DNA of 64,000 nucleotides from Chelativorans petroleitrophicus (GTDB taxonomy: Bacteria > Pseudomonadota > Alphaproteobacteria > Rhizobiales > Rhizobiaceae), in NCBI RefSeq assembly GCF_025398195.1, contig NZ_JAODNV010000007.1, forward strand, positions 186,001-250,000, in the 5' to 3' direction. The position numbers and the translations under genes are program-made. Shown in pieces: positions 42,863 through 50,651 of this stretch. A model generated the notes under the pieces. It ran no database searches. It worked only from the letters and a program-made list of their open reading frames with translations, and had not been told where the DNA came from. Position 1 is the first letter of the stretch. Every line of letters starts with the position of its first letter.

Positions 42863-44275
42863 ATGACCGCGCTTGCCGAGCCTGCCGCTGCCTCTTTCCG
42901 CCCTCCGGCACCAAGCCCGAGGCAAAAGCCGCCCTCGACCTTGCAGATGATGCGGATCGTGTACCGCAACCCGCTGGAGCTGTGGGGAGAGCCTTCCTAC
43001 AACGAGCCCTGGATTTCCATATCCGGCGGCATCGGCGGGCCGCTGCTCATTGCCAACGATCCCGGGCTCATCCGCCACGTGCTGGTGGAAAATGCAAAGA
43101 ACTACAAGATGGCGCGTGTGCGCCAGAAGATCCTGCGGCCGATCCTCCGCGACGGACTGCTAACGGCGGAAGGAGAGGTGTGGCGACGGTCGCGCCGTGC
43201 CATGGCGCCGGTCTTCACCCCGCGGCATATTGCGGGCTTTGCCCACCCGATGCTTCGGAAGGCCGAAGCCTTCGCGGCCCGCTACGAAGGGATGGTCGGC
43301 GACACGGTGGACGTCTCCCGCGACATGACGCTGCTCACCTTCGACATCATGGCCGAGACGCTCTTTTCGGGCGAGATCGCCGGCAATCCGGAAGACTTCG
43401 GCCATCAGGTGGACCGGCTGTTCGAGACCATGGGTCGGGTCGATCCGCTCGATCTTCTCGGCGCGCCCGACTGGTTGCCTCGCATCACGCGGATCTTGGG
43501 GCGCAACGCGCTCGCCTTCTTCCGCGATATCGTCGCCCGCACCATGGAGATGCGCAGTCAGAAGCTGGCGCAGGAAGGCGAAGCGCCGGAGGATTTCCTG
43601 ACCCTGCTTCTGCGCGCGGAGGGGCCGGACGGGCTTTCCCGGCAGGAGATCGAGGACAACATCATCACCTTCATCGGCGCTGGCCACGAGACCACCGCCC
43701 GCGCGCTTGGCTGGACGATCTACTGCCTGGCGAACCTACCCGGCGAGCGCGAGCGCATTGAGGCGGAGATCGACCATGTACTGGCCACCGAGCCCGATCC
43801 GGTCAGATGGCTGGATGCCATGCCGCTTGCGCGCGCGGCTTTCGAGGAGGCGATGCGCCTTTATCCGCCCGCGCCCTCCGTCAACCGCGAAGCCCTCGAG
43901 GACGACTCTTACCAGGACCTCCACATCCCTAAGGGCACGCAGGTGCTCGTGATGCCCTGGACGGTGCATCGCCACCGCAAGCTGTGGGACGATCCCGAGG
44001 CCTACCGGCCAGCGCGCTTCTATCCGGAAAACCGCGAAAAGATAGACCGCTTCCAGTATCTGCCATTCGGCGCGGGCCCGCGCGTGTGCATCGGTGCGGC
44101 CTTCGCCATGCAGGAGGCTGCGATCGCGCTCGCGGTCCTTCTTTCCCGCTATCGCTTCGAGCTCACACCCGAAACCAGGCCCTGGCCGGTGCAGAAGCTG
44201 ACCACGCAAGCCCAGGGCGGACTGCCGATGCGCGTGGTACGCCGGAGCAGCCATGCTCCGCGGCGTGCGGCGTAG
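42863..44275 (+). CDS. cytochrome P450
   Basis: 470 residues. The I-helix oxygen-binding motif AGHETT (273-278), the ExxR pair Glu329-Arg332 in the K-helix, and the heme loop FGAGPRVCIG with ligand Cys409 are intact. The size and the fatty-acid-type pattern (NREALEDDSYQDLHIPKGT) suggest a CYP102/CYP4-like soluble bacterial P450 without a fused reductase. No ferredoxin or reductase gene is near, so it must borrow partners. The substrate cannot be inferred. There is no evident ribosome-binding site before the ATG. Convergent with yraN. Confidence 0.92.
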   Translation: MTALAEPAAASFRPPAPSPRQKPPSTLQMMRIVYRNPLELWGEPSYNEPWISISGGIGGPLLIANDPGLIRHVLVENAKNYKMARVRQKILRPILRDGLLTAEGEVWRRSRRAMAPVFTPRHIAGFAHPMLRKAEAFAARYEGMVGDTVDVSRDMTLLTFDIMAETLFSGEIAGNPEDFGHQVDRLFETMGRVDPLDLLGAPDWLPRITRILGRNALAFFRDIVARTMEMRSQKLAQEGEAPEDFLTLLLRAEGPDGLSRQEIEDNIITFIGAGHETTARALGWTIYCLANLPGERERIEAEIDHVLATEPDPVRWLDAMPLARAAFEEAMRLYPPAPSVNREALEDDSYQDLHIPKGTQVLVMPWTVHRHRKLWDDPEAYRPARFYPENREKIDRFQYLPFGAGPRVCIGAAFAMQEAAIALAVLLSRYRFELTPETRPWPVQKLTTQAQGGLPMRVVRRSSHAPRRAA

Positions 44276-44312
44276 CACGCTTCAGAGCGCCGGAAACGAC
44301 GACCATTCTCGG

Positions 44313-44687
44313 TCAGGCGGAGTAGATATTCTTCACATGCACGGGCCACCGCCCCGGCAGGATAGCCACGAGATCATAGCGCAAGCTGAGGCGAGCATAA
44401 TCCGGCCTGCGCGCAAGCCAGAGATCGGCAGCAGCGTCAATGCGGCGTTGCGCGAAAGGGCTGACGGCCTCCATCGCCTCCTCAAGCGTGGGACGCGCCT
44501 TGACCTCGACGATGGCCACAAGGTTTCCCCGCTTGGCGATCAGGTCGATCTCTCCGAGCGGCGTGCGGAAACGACGAGCCACGATGCGATAGCCCTTCAG
44601 CATGAGCGCGAGCGCGGCAAGCCACTCGCCGCGATACCCCTTGCGATATGCGGCGCGCCGGCGCCGGATCGATGTTTCAACCACCAT
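44313..44687 (-). CDS. YraN/UPF0102 family nuclease-like protein
   Basis: 124 residues. [19 protein letters not shown] is followed by the nuclease-like core [21 protein letters not shown] (Asp and Glu-x-Lys of a restriction-endonuclease-like fold; core EIDLIA and VEVKAR) and a C-terminal [12 protein letters not shown]. Molecular role unproven; the fold suggests a DNA or RNA nuclease, possibly a junction resolvase. Start overlaps the end of rsmI by 11 bases; the rsmI-yraN pair is conserved in many proteobacteria. Confidence 0.9.
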   Translation of the reverse strand: MVVETSIRRRRAAYRKGYRGEWLAALALMLKGYRIVARRFRTPLGEIDLIAKRGNLVAIVEVKARPTLEEAMEAVSPFAQRRIDAAADLWLARRPDYARLSLRYDLVAILPGRWPVHVKNIYSA

Positions 44688-45627
44688 CGCCGCGCTCCTT
44701 CAACGCGATGAGCCGCTGATAGAGGTCTGCCTTCCTGCCGCCTGTCATGCGCGCAGCCTCGCCAGCGGCTTTAGAAGCAGGCATGTCCGCCGCAAGTTCG
44801 AGAAGCAGCCGGTCAATCTCTTGCGCCTCCGCCGCCTGCGCTTTGCCGGGCGGCGCAATACAGATCACCACCTCGCCTTTCGGAGCGCCCGTCTCTTGAT
44901 AGTAGCGGGCAAGGCGGGGAAGCGTGTCTTCCCGTACCTCCTCGAAAACCTTGGTCAATTCGCGCGCGACCACCGCCTGCCGGTCGCCGAGCACTTCTGC
45001 CATATCGGAAAGGCTCGGCCCCAGCCGGCGCGGCGACTCGAAGAAGACAAGTGTGGCCGGCACGGCCGCAAAAGCCTCCAACCTGCTTCTGCGCTGCCCA
45101 GCCTTTGCCGGCAGGAAGCCCGCGAACAGGAAGGAATCCGTCGGCAGGCCGGAGACGGTGAGCGCGGCAAGCACGGCGGAAGGGCCGGGTATCGGCACCA
45201 CCGGCAAGCCCCTTTCACGCGCCAAGCGGACCAAACGGTAACCGGGATCAGAGACCAGCGGCGTGCCGGCGTCGCTTGCAAGCGCCACGCTCCTGCCCTC
45301 CTCAATCGCCGCGATCAGCCGAGGGGCGGCCTCGGCCTCGTTGTGCTCGTGATAGGCGATCATCGGCCGTTGGATGCCGTAGCGGCGAAGCAGCACGCGC
45401 GTTACCCGCGTATCCTCGCAGGCGACCAGCTCGGCGCCTGCCAGAGCTTCGAGCGCGCGCAGGGTGATGTCGGCAAGGTTTCCTATGGGCGTGGAGACGA
45501 GATAGAGCGCCGGCTGAAGCGCGGGCGGCGTGAACCGCACGCCCCCGACGATGAAGGATCTTTCGCCTGCCTCTTCCGGCACGATCGCTCCCCTGTCACT
45601 TGCGCCGTCCGCCTGCTTCTTTGACAC
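44677..45627 (-). CDS. rsmI: 16S rRNA (cytidine(1402)-2'-O)-methyltransferase
   Basis: 316 residues starting at a GTG (45627). A tetrapyrrole-methylase fold begins near residue 40 with [18 protein letters not shown], followed by [32 protein letters not shown] and [11 protein letters not shown]. RsmI methylates the 2'-OH of C1402 in the decoding centre of 16S rRNA using SAM. It is divergent from the LpoA-like lipoprotein gene across 59 bases, an order I recall from other Rhizobiales. Confidence 0.94.
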   Translation of the reverse strand: MSKKQADGASDRGAIVPEEAGERSFIVGGVRFTPPALQPALYLVSTPIGNLADITLRALEALAGAELVACEDTRVTRVLLRRYGIQRPMIAYHEHNEAEAAPRLIAAIEEGRSVALASDAGTPLVSDPGYRLVRLARERGLPVVPIPGPSAVLAALTVSGLPTDSFLFAGFLPAKAGQRRSRLEAFAAVPATLVFFESPRRLGPSLSDMAEVLGDRQAVVARELTKVFEEVREDTLPRLARYYQETGAPKGEVVICIAPPGKAQAAEAQEIDRLLLELAADMPASKAAGEAARMTGGRKADLYQRLIALKERGDGG

Positions 45628-45686
45628 GCCGGAAATCCGGTTGCAAATTCGCGGCTGGAATCGGCCGTAAAATTGGGGGACGGAAA

Positions 45687-46886
45687 TTGATCCAGGCCTT
45701 TGCCGCCCGCTGCGGGATGATGAGCCTCGCGCTCACGGCTTTTGCCACGCTCCTCCTTTCCGCCTGCGCGCCAAGTGTGCCTTACGGGCTGCCGTCGGGC
45801 CGGTCACTACCGCCGCCTGCGACTGGAACGCAGATTCCGGCCGAAGGCGAGGTCATAGGCACCGGAGACATTCGCGTTGCGCTGCTTCTGCCCTTGAGTG
45901 CTGAAGGCAATGGCGCACAGGTCGCCGCCGAAATGAAGAACGCAGCTCAGCTTGCGCTAGAGCATTCCGGCTTAGACGCGCTCGAGCTCGTCATCAAGGA
46001 CACGGGTGGGACGGAGGCGGGTGCGGCTGCTGCCGCGCAAAGCGCGGCGCGCGAAAGAGCCGCGCTGGTTCTCGGGCCGCTTTTCGCTGCAAATGTGCGC
46101 GCCGCCGGTTCCGTGCTCGCGCCGCAGGGCATTACCACCATCGCCTTCTCGTCGGACCGGTCGGTGGCGGCCCCTGGAATCTATCTCAACTCCTATCTGC
46201 CGGAGGGGCTGGTACGGCGCATCATTTCCCATGCCGCATCGCGGGGCTTGAAGAAGGTCGTGGCAATCGTGCCGAATGGTCCGGCAGGCGATATCGACGA
46301 GAACGTGGCACGTGCCACGCTCGAAAGCGCTGGCGGCAGCCTGCTTGCCGTCACCCGCTACGATTACGACAATGCTTCGATGCAGCGGGCCGTGCAGGAA
46401 GCGGCGCTCGCCGCGCACGAGGCGGACGCCATCTTCCTCCCCGACGGCGGCAACAGCCCCAGCGCCATCGTCGCCGCGCTCCGCACTCTCGGAATCGATC
46501 TGTCGGGCAAGCGGCTACTCGGCACAGGCCAATGGGCGAGCGTCAACCTGTCCGATCCCGCCCTTCAAGGCGCCTGGTTCTCCGATACGGACCACGCGCG
46601 CATGAACCGCTACTGGATGTTCTACCGGCAGCGCTTCGGCCGCGAGCCGTCCGTCACCTCCGCGCTCGCCTATGATTCGGTGATCCTGGCGGCAACGCTC
46701 GCCCGCAGGGGTGAGGCCGCGCTGACACAGGCGAGCCTGCAGGCGCCGACGGGCTTTGCCGGCGCCACCGGCGCTTTCCGCTTCCTACCGGACGGCACGA
46801 CCGAACGCGGCTACGCGGTTTATGAGGTGATCGACGGGGCCGCGCGCCTCATCAGTCCAGCGCCGACAAGCTTCACTGGGACTTGA
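45687..46886 (+). CDS. LpoA-like penicillin-binding-protein activator lipoprotein
   Basis: 399 residues from a TTG at 45687 that follows GGGGGACGG; ATG 45717 would leave a signal peptide without a basic residue. The N-terminus ends in the lipobox LLSAC, so Cys in SACAPS is lipidated. The body is a type I periplasmic-binding fold (RVALLLPLSAEGNGAQVAAEM, ALVLGPLFAANVRAAGS, ADAIFLPDGGN), as in LpoA/LppC and the proteins named penicillin-binding protein activator in alphaproteobacteria. It would stimulate a class A PBP from the outer membrane; the E. coli TPR domain is absent. A 14-base overlap with the convergent small membrane protein gene is unusual. Confidence 0.75.
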   Translation: MIQAFAARCGMMSLALTAFATLLLSACAPSVPYGLPSGRSLPPPATGTQIPAEGEVIGTGDIRVALLLPLSAEGNGAQVAAEMKNAAQLALEHSGLDALELVIKDTGGTEAGAAAAAQSAARERAALVLGPLFAANVRAAGSVLAPQGITTIAFSSDRSVAAPGIYLNSYLPEGLVRRIISHAASRGLKKVVAIVPNGPAGDIDENVARATLESAGGSLLAVTRYDYDNASMQRAVQEAALAAHEADAIFLPDGGNSPSAIVAALRTLGIDLSGKRLLGTGQWASVNLSDPALQGAWFSDTDHARMNRYWMFYRQRFGREPSVTSALAYDSVILAATLARRGEAALTQASLQAPTGFAGATGAFRFLPDGTTERGYAVYEVIDGAARLISPAPTSFTGT

Positions 46887-47379
46887 GGCTCATCGCCTCG
46901 GGATTGCGGTGATAGCCCGGGCCGATGGTGAGCGGCTTTTCCGGCACGACACGGTCGCTGATCTCACTCGTATAGTCGCGCTCCGTCTGCCAGATGAGCT
47001 CCTTGCCCTCGCGGTCGTAGACCTTGATGGCGACGTGATAGGGCCTGTCGGCCTCCACCCCATGCACGGGCGGCGAGCGCAGCGAATAGCGGTTGGTCAT
47101 GGTGCTCACCCGCTCTTTCACGACGAGGGGCGGCCCGCCGTCCGGGTCCTCGAAGCTGACCTCGATGATCGAGCCGCTAGCAAGCGGCCGCACCACCTCG
47201 GCTGTAAAGCCGTAATAGACCTCGCCCTCGCGGTAGTTGAACATGAAACCGCCGCCGAGAATCTGAAGATAAGCGTCGTTCGTGATATCCTGGCGCGTGA
47301 ACCAGCCGATGGCGAACAGAACTGCCAAAAGCACCGCAATCCCGGCGAAGACCTTGCGGATCGACAGCTCCCAGCCCAT
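46873..47379 (-). CDS. small membrane-anchored protein of unknown function
   Basis: 168 residues from ATG 47379, which has AGGAGG 8 bases upstream; a GTG at 47388 overlaps that site. I do not recognise a family. One N-terminal membrane segment (about residues 7-27, KVFAGIAVLLAVLFAIGWF) is followed by a periplasmic beta-rich domain (GEVYYGFTAEVVRPL, IEVSFEDPDGGPPLVVKERV) with a probable immunoglobulin-like or DUF-type fold. Its 3' end overlaps the LpoA-like gene by 14 bases on the opposite strand. Confidence 0.6.
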   Translation of the reverse strand: MGWELSIRKVFAGIAVLLAVLFAIGWFTRQDITNDAYLQILGGGFMFNYREGEVYYGFTAEVVRPLASGSIIEVSFEDPDGGPPLVVKERVSTMTNRYSLRSPPVHGVEADRPYHVAIKVYDREGKELIWQTERDYTSEISDRVVPEKPLTIGPGYHRNPEAMSLKSQ

Positions 47380-47526
47380 GCCTCGCACCTCCTGCCCCTC
47401 TCATGTCATCCTCGTGCAGCACGCCTAGTAATGCTCCGGACACGCGGCACTGCAAGTTTTTTCGCTGAATCCGGTCAATGCTCCTGACAGCAGGTGCGGC
47501 GAAGCCGCAGGGAACCCGGGGGCGCT

Positions 47527-48075
47527 TCAACCGGCGGCAAATTGTTTGGCGTATTCCTCCTTCAGCTGCTTATGCGTTGACCAGAAGCCGCGCGGCTGCC
47601 TACCGGACAGTCGGTCCTCCAGAATGCCGAGATGCGCTTCCCAGCCGCTTGCGACACTGATCATTCCCTCCATGTCGGGCAGGCGCCGATGGGTAACGAC
47701 CAGACAGACATCCTCTCCTTCGGGCGTTAGCTCGAAGGTGACCTCGCTCCTGCCGTTGTCGCCCGGCCAGCTGAAGGTAAGCAGGCGGGGCGGATCGCAC
47801 GCGATGATCTCGCCGTACATCGGCTCGCCGCTCGCCGCATCCCTGTAACGGTCGGGCATTTGTTCATGCGACAGCTCATGATGGCGGAACCGAAGCTCCA
47901 CGCGACCGCCGGCGAACAGTTCCATCTCGCCGGCCGCCAGCCATTGGCGCCGCTTCTCCGACTCCGTGAGATAGGCCCATAGGCGCTCCACCGGACCGGG
48001 CAGATGCCGCTCGATCCTCACCGTGTCCGGAGCGACTTTAATGCCCGCCGACATTTCGGAAGGGACTTTCTGCAT
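47527..48075 (-). CDS. SRPBCC/AHSA1-family protein
   Basis: 182 residues with AAGGAG 8 bases before the ATG. An AHSA1/START-like helix-grip fold: IERHLPGPVERLWAYLTES, ELRFRHHELSHEQMP, MYGEIIACDPPRLLTFSWPG and VCLVVTHRRLPDMEGM. Members bind hydrophobic ligands; none of the catalytic residues of polyketide cyclases is obvious. Third gene of the arsR-SRPBCC-SRPBCC unit. Confidence 0.85.
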   Translation of the reverse strand: MQKVPSEMSAGIKVAPDTVRIERHLPGPVERLWAYLTESEKRRQWLAAGEMELFAGGRVELRFRHHELSHEQMPDRYRDAASGEPMYGEIIACDPPRLLTFSWPGDNGRSEVTFELTPEGEDVCLVVTHRRLPDMEGMISVASGWEAHLGILEDRLSGRQPRGFWSTHKQLKEEYAKQFAAG

Positions 48076-48098
48076 TTGCTTTCTCCTTTCGCGGCCCG

Positions 48099-48548
48099 TT
48101 AGTCAACGGGGTTGTGGTCCCCCACCAGCCGAAGTTCGATGCCGTGTTCCAGAAGCGCCTTCGCCCCTGCCAGCACCAGCGTGAATCCTCCCATGGAATC
48201 GATCGCCTGAGCGACGACGGCCTCGTCCTCGCCAGAGAAGCCCTCATTCGTGATTACGACCAGCGTGGTGCCGTCGGGACGCGCCGTGAACGTCCATTCC
48301 ACGCTGGTGGGAGGGTCGTCCCACTCGATGAGAATGCGCTTGTTCGGCTCGACGGCCCTGACGCGGACATCCGCCGAAACGCCGTACATCTCCCAGGCCC
48401 AGTTAACAGTCTTGCCCGGCTCCAGCCGGCCGCTCGACCGGGTAAACCAAAAGCGCGTCGTCACCGCTGGGTTAACAAAGGCCTCGAACACCTCCTCGAC
48501 AGGCCGGCGGATGAGCATCTGCGCTCGCACCACGGGATGAATGGTCAT
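48099..48548 (-). CDS. SRPBCC/AHSA1-family protein
   Basis: 149 residues from ATG 48548, preceded by GAGGGC; ATG 48560 is an alternative. MLIRRPVEEVFEAFVNPAVT and MYGVSADVRVRAVEPNKRILIEW are the family core. It lies between the ArsR gene (65 bases) and the second SRPBCC gene (24 bases). The two SRPBCC proteins are not close copies of each other and may form a heteromer or act on one ligand; that is inference. Confidence 0.83.
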   Translation of the reverse strand: MTIHPVVRAQMLIRRPVEEVFEAFVNPAVTTRFWFTRSSGRLEPGKTVNWAWEMYGVSADVRVRAVEPNKRILIEWDDPPTSVEWTFTARPDGTTLVVITNEGFSGEDEAVVAQAIDSMGGFTLVLAGAKALLEHGIELRLVGDHNPVD

Positions 48549-48612
48549 TTTCGCCCTCATTCATGTGGGAAGGGGAAGCCGGATGGTAGTCTGACGGCGA
48601 AGCTCTCGGCCG

Positions 48613-48969
48613 TCATTTTTCGTCCCCGGCTTCGGCGTGCTCGTCCTCGGCCCTGAGCAGAGCCTCGAGCACATCGAGCCTCCTGTTCCAGAAGCGTTCG
48701 TAGTAGCTGAGCCAGCCCTGCGCCTCGGCAAGTCCCGCGGCCTCAAGCCGGCAGTAATGGGTGCGGCCGACGACACGCCGCCGCACGAGGCCCGCTCGCT
48801 CCAACACCTTCACATGCTTCGAGGCTCCCGCAAAGGACATGGAGAAGGGAGCGGCCAGCGCGCCGATGCTGCGTTCGCCCTCAGACAGCTCGCGCAGCAT
48901 CGAGCGGCGCGTGGCGTCGGATAAGGCATGAAATACCGCATCAAGCGTGGCGGGCTGTTGTTCAACCAT
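48613..48969 (-). CDS. ArsR-family transcriptional regulator
   Basis: 118 residues from ATG 48969 (MVEQQPATLDA), the usual family start; the longer frame from ATG 48981 begins inside the -10 box. The winged helix is clear (ALSDATRRSMLRELSEGERSIGALAAP, SFAGASKHVKVLERAGLV, RRRVVGRTHYCRLE). It lacks the CVC metal motif of true arsenic sensors, as is typical for ArsR proteins next to SRPBCC genes. The promoter geometry places transcription start at or next to the ATG, so the mRNA is probably leaderless, and two operator-like sites overlap the promoter and start codon. Confidence 0.87.
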   Translation of the reverse strand: MVEQQPATLDAVFHALSDATRRSMLRELSEGERSIGALAAPFSMSFAGASKHVKVLERAGLVRRRVVGRTHYCRLEAAGLAEAQGWLSYYERFWNRRLDVLEALLRAEDEHAEAGDEK

Positions 48970-49016
48970 ACGGTTGAGCATAGAGGCTGCGAGAAAATAG
49001 TCAACCTGATGGTTTA
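48962..49016 (-). promoter_or_regulatory. arsR-SRPBCC promoter with two ArsR operator-like boxes
   Basis: Box 1 TCAACC-ATAC-GGTTGA (48962-48977) is a perfect inverted repeat covering the start codon. Box 2 TCAACC-TGAT-GGTTTA (49001-49016) has the same 6-4-6 layout with one mismatch; centres are 39 bases apart. On the minus strand a -35 TTGACT (49004-48999) and -10 TATGCT (48982-48977) are separated by 16 bases. The -10 ends 7 bases before the A of ATG 48969, so the transcript should start at about that A. Box 2 covers the -35 and box 1 the start site, the expected layout for autorepression. Confidence 0.6.
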
Positions 49017-49265
49017 ATATTTCTTAGACGCTGTGTGAGAGAAGATGTTTTCGGGCATGCGGGCGACCAGCCCCAAAATCCGCAAGGTTGCCGCCGCGGA
49101 CCGAATGGGCCACAAGACTGGCGAAACAGCCTCCCCTTGTATATGGCGTTACAGCCCTGTTTGATCCCCGTCACCCGGCAAGCCAAGATTGGGAGAATCA
49201 GGGCGCGCTCATTTCGCTGTTTCGCGCGACTGGTCCGGTTCCGGCGAACGCAAGATGGAGGTACC

Positions 49266-49883
49266 ATGCCTGCCAGCATCGACTACTACATGACGTCGCC
49301 TTCGCCCTTCTCCTATCTCGGCCATCCGATGTTGCGCGCGGTTGCCCGGAAGCACGGGGCCGAGCTCAAGGTAAAGCCGGTGAATCTTGCTGCAGTCTTC
49401 GAGAACTCAGGGGCCGTCGTCCCCGCCAAGCGACCACCGGTGCGCCAGCGCTACCGCCTGATCGAGCTTCAGCGTGTGGCCGATTACCGGGGACTTCCGA
49501 TCAATCCCAAGCCGAAGCACTGGCCAACCGATCCTACCCTCGCCGACCATACGATCATCGCGCTCATCGAGCGCGGGCATGATCCGCTGAGCTACATGGA
49601 GCGCGTGTTCGCCGCCGTGTGGGCGAATGAGGAGAACATCGCCGATCGCGACGTCCTTTCGGCGCATCTGCGCGCCGAAGGCTTCAATGCGGAGGAAATC
49701 ATGGGGGCCGCGGACGAGCCGGAAACAGCCGCCATCCGCGCCCGCAACACGCAGGAGGCGATCGACGCCGGCGCGGTGGGCGTACCCGCCTATGTGCTGA
49801 ATGGCGAAGTCTTCTGGGGGCAGGACCGGATCGAGTATCTCGACCAGGCGCTGGCGACAGGACGAAAGGCTTATACCGCGTGA
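49266..49883 (+). CDS. DsbA-fold oxidoreductase, 2-hydroxychromene-2-carboxylate isomerase-like
   Basis: 205 residues from ATG 49266 after GGAGG. The N-terminal IDYYMTSPSPFSYLGHP matches the isomerase branch of the DsbA family: the CxxC is missing and Ser takes the place of the catalytic residue (SPSPFSYLG), as in kappa-class GST-like isomerases. GAVGVPAYVLNGEVFWGQDR near the C-terminus is the cis-Pro loop region (core GVPAYVLNGEVFWGQ). Probably glutathione-dependent; the substrate is unknown. Possible co-transcription with the S24 repressor gene 97 bases downstream. Confidence 0.85.
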   Translation: MPASIDYYMTSPSPFSYLGHPMLRAVARKHGAELKVKPVNLAAVFENSGAVVPAKRPPVRQRYRLIELQRVADYRGLPINPKPKHWPTDPTLADHTIIALIERGHDPLSYMERVFAAVWANEENIADRDVLSAHLRAEGFNAEEIMGAADEPETAAIRARNTQEAIDAGAVGVPAYVLNGEVFWGQDRIEYLDQALATGRKAYTA

Positions 49884-49979
49884 ACCTCCTGTTTATGGAC
49901 ACGCCGATCGTAAGGGCGTAGAACTATTCTGCGCCGGATGACCTCGCCCGGAGAAGGGCTTTTTTGCGGAGGAGTGGGG

Positions 49980-50624
49980 GTGCTTTCGCACGAGAAGGTT
50001 TGGGCAGCCATTGACGCATTGGCCGCGCGCCATTCCTTGTCCGCTTCGGGCCTTGCAAAGAAGGCCGGACTCGATTCCACAGCTTTCAATCGCTCCAAGC
50101 GCTATTCGGCCGACGGCCGGCCGCGCTGGCCTTCGACGGAATCGCTGGCCAAGATCATGGAGGCGACCGGCTCTTCGCTCAGCGAGTTCGTGGGCCTGAT
50201 CGGCGAGGAGGCTCCTTCGGGCGGCAGAGAGTCGCGCCGCTATAGCGTCCCGCTGATCGGTTTCGCCCAGGCCGGCGCGGGCGGATACTTCACGGATGCT
50301 GGGTTTCCCGCCGGCGAAGGGTGGGAGGACATCGAACTGCCGGGGAAAGTCAGCGAAGGTGCCTATGCACTTGAAGTGCAGGGCGATTCCATGCTGCCGC
50401 TTTACCGGCACGGCGACATTCTCGTGGTCGATCCGGCCGCCACGGTGAAGCGCGGCGATCGCGTGGTCGTCAGGACCGTGGGCGGCGAGGTGATGGCCAA
50501 GGTGCTGCAACGCCAGACGGCACGGCAGATCGAGCTCATGTCGCTCAATCCCGAGCATCCGAACCGCATCCTGAACAAAAACGATGTGGAGTGGATCGCC
50601 CGCATCGTCTGGGCGAGCCAGTAG
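49980..50624 (+). CDS. XRE-HTH / S24 peptidase repressor (LexA/CI-like)
   Basis: 214 residues from GTG 49980, with GGAGGAG 6-12 bases upstream; relatives start at this VLSHE motif. An N-terminal helix-turn-helix (SASGLAKKAGLDSTAFNRSK) is joined to an S24 domain with catalytic Ser137 in VQGDSMLP and Lys174 in VMAKVLQR. The linker has AQAGAGG around residues 96-102, which provides an Ala-Gly bond that could be self-cleaved as in LexA and CI. It looks like a chromosomal stress repressor, not part of a prophage, as no phage genes are near. Its targets are unknown. Confidence 0.85.
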   Translation: MLSHEKVWAAIDALAARHSLSASGLAKKAGLDSTAFNRSKRYSADGRPRWPSTESLAKIMEATGSSLSEFVGLIGEEAPSGGRESRRYSVPLIGFAQAGAGGYFTDAGFPAGEGWEDIELPGKVSEGAYALEVQGDSMLPLYRHGDILVVDPAATVKRGDRVVVRTVGGEVMAKVLQRQTARQIELMSLNPEHPNRILNKNDVEWIARIVWASQ

Positions 50625-50651
50625 CCCCTATCGGCTCGCCCCACGCGGCGT

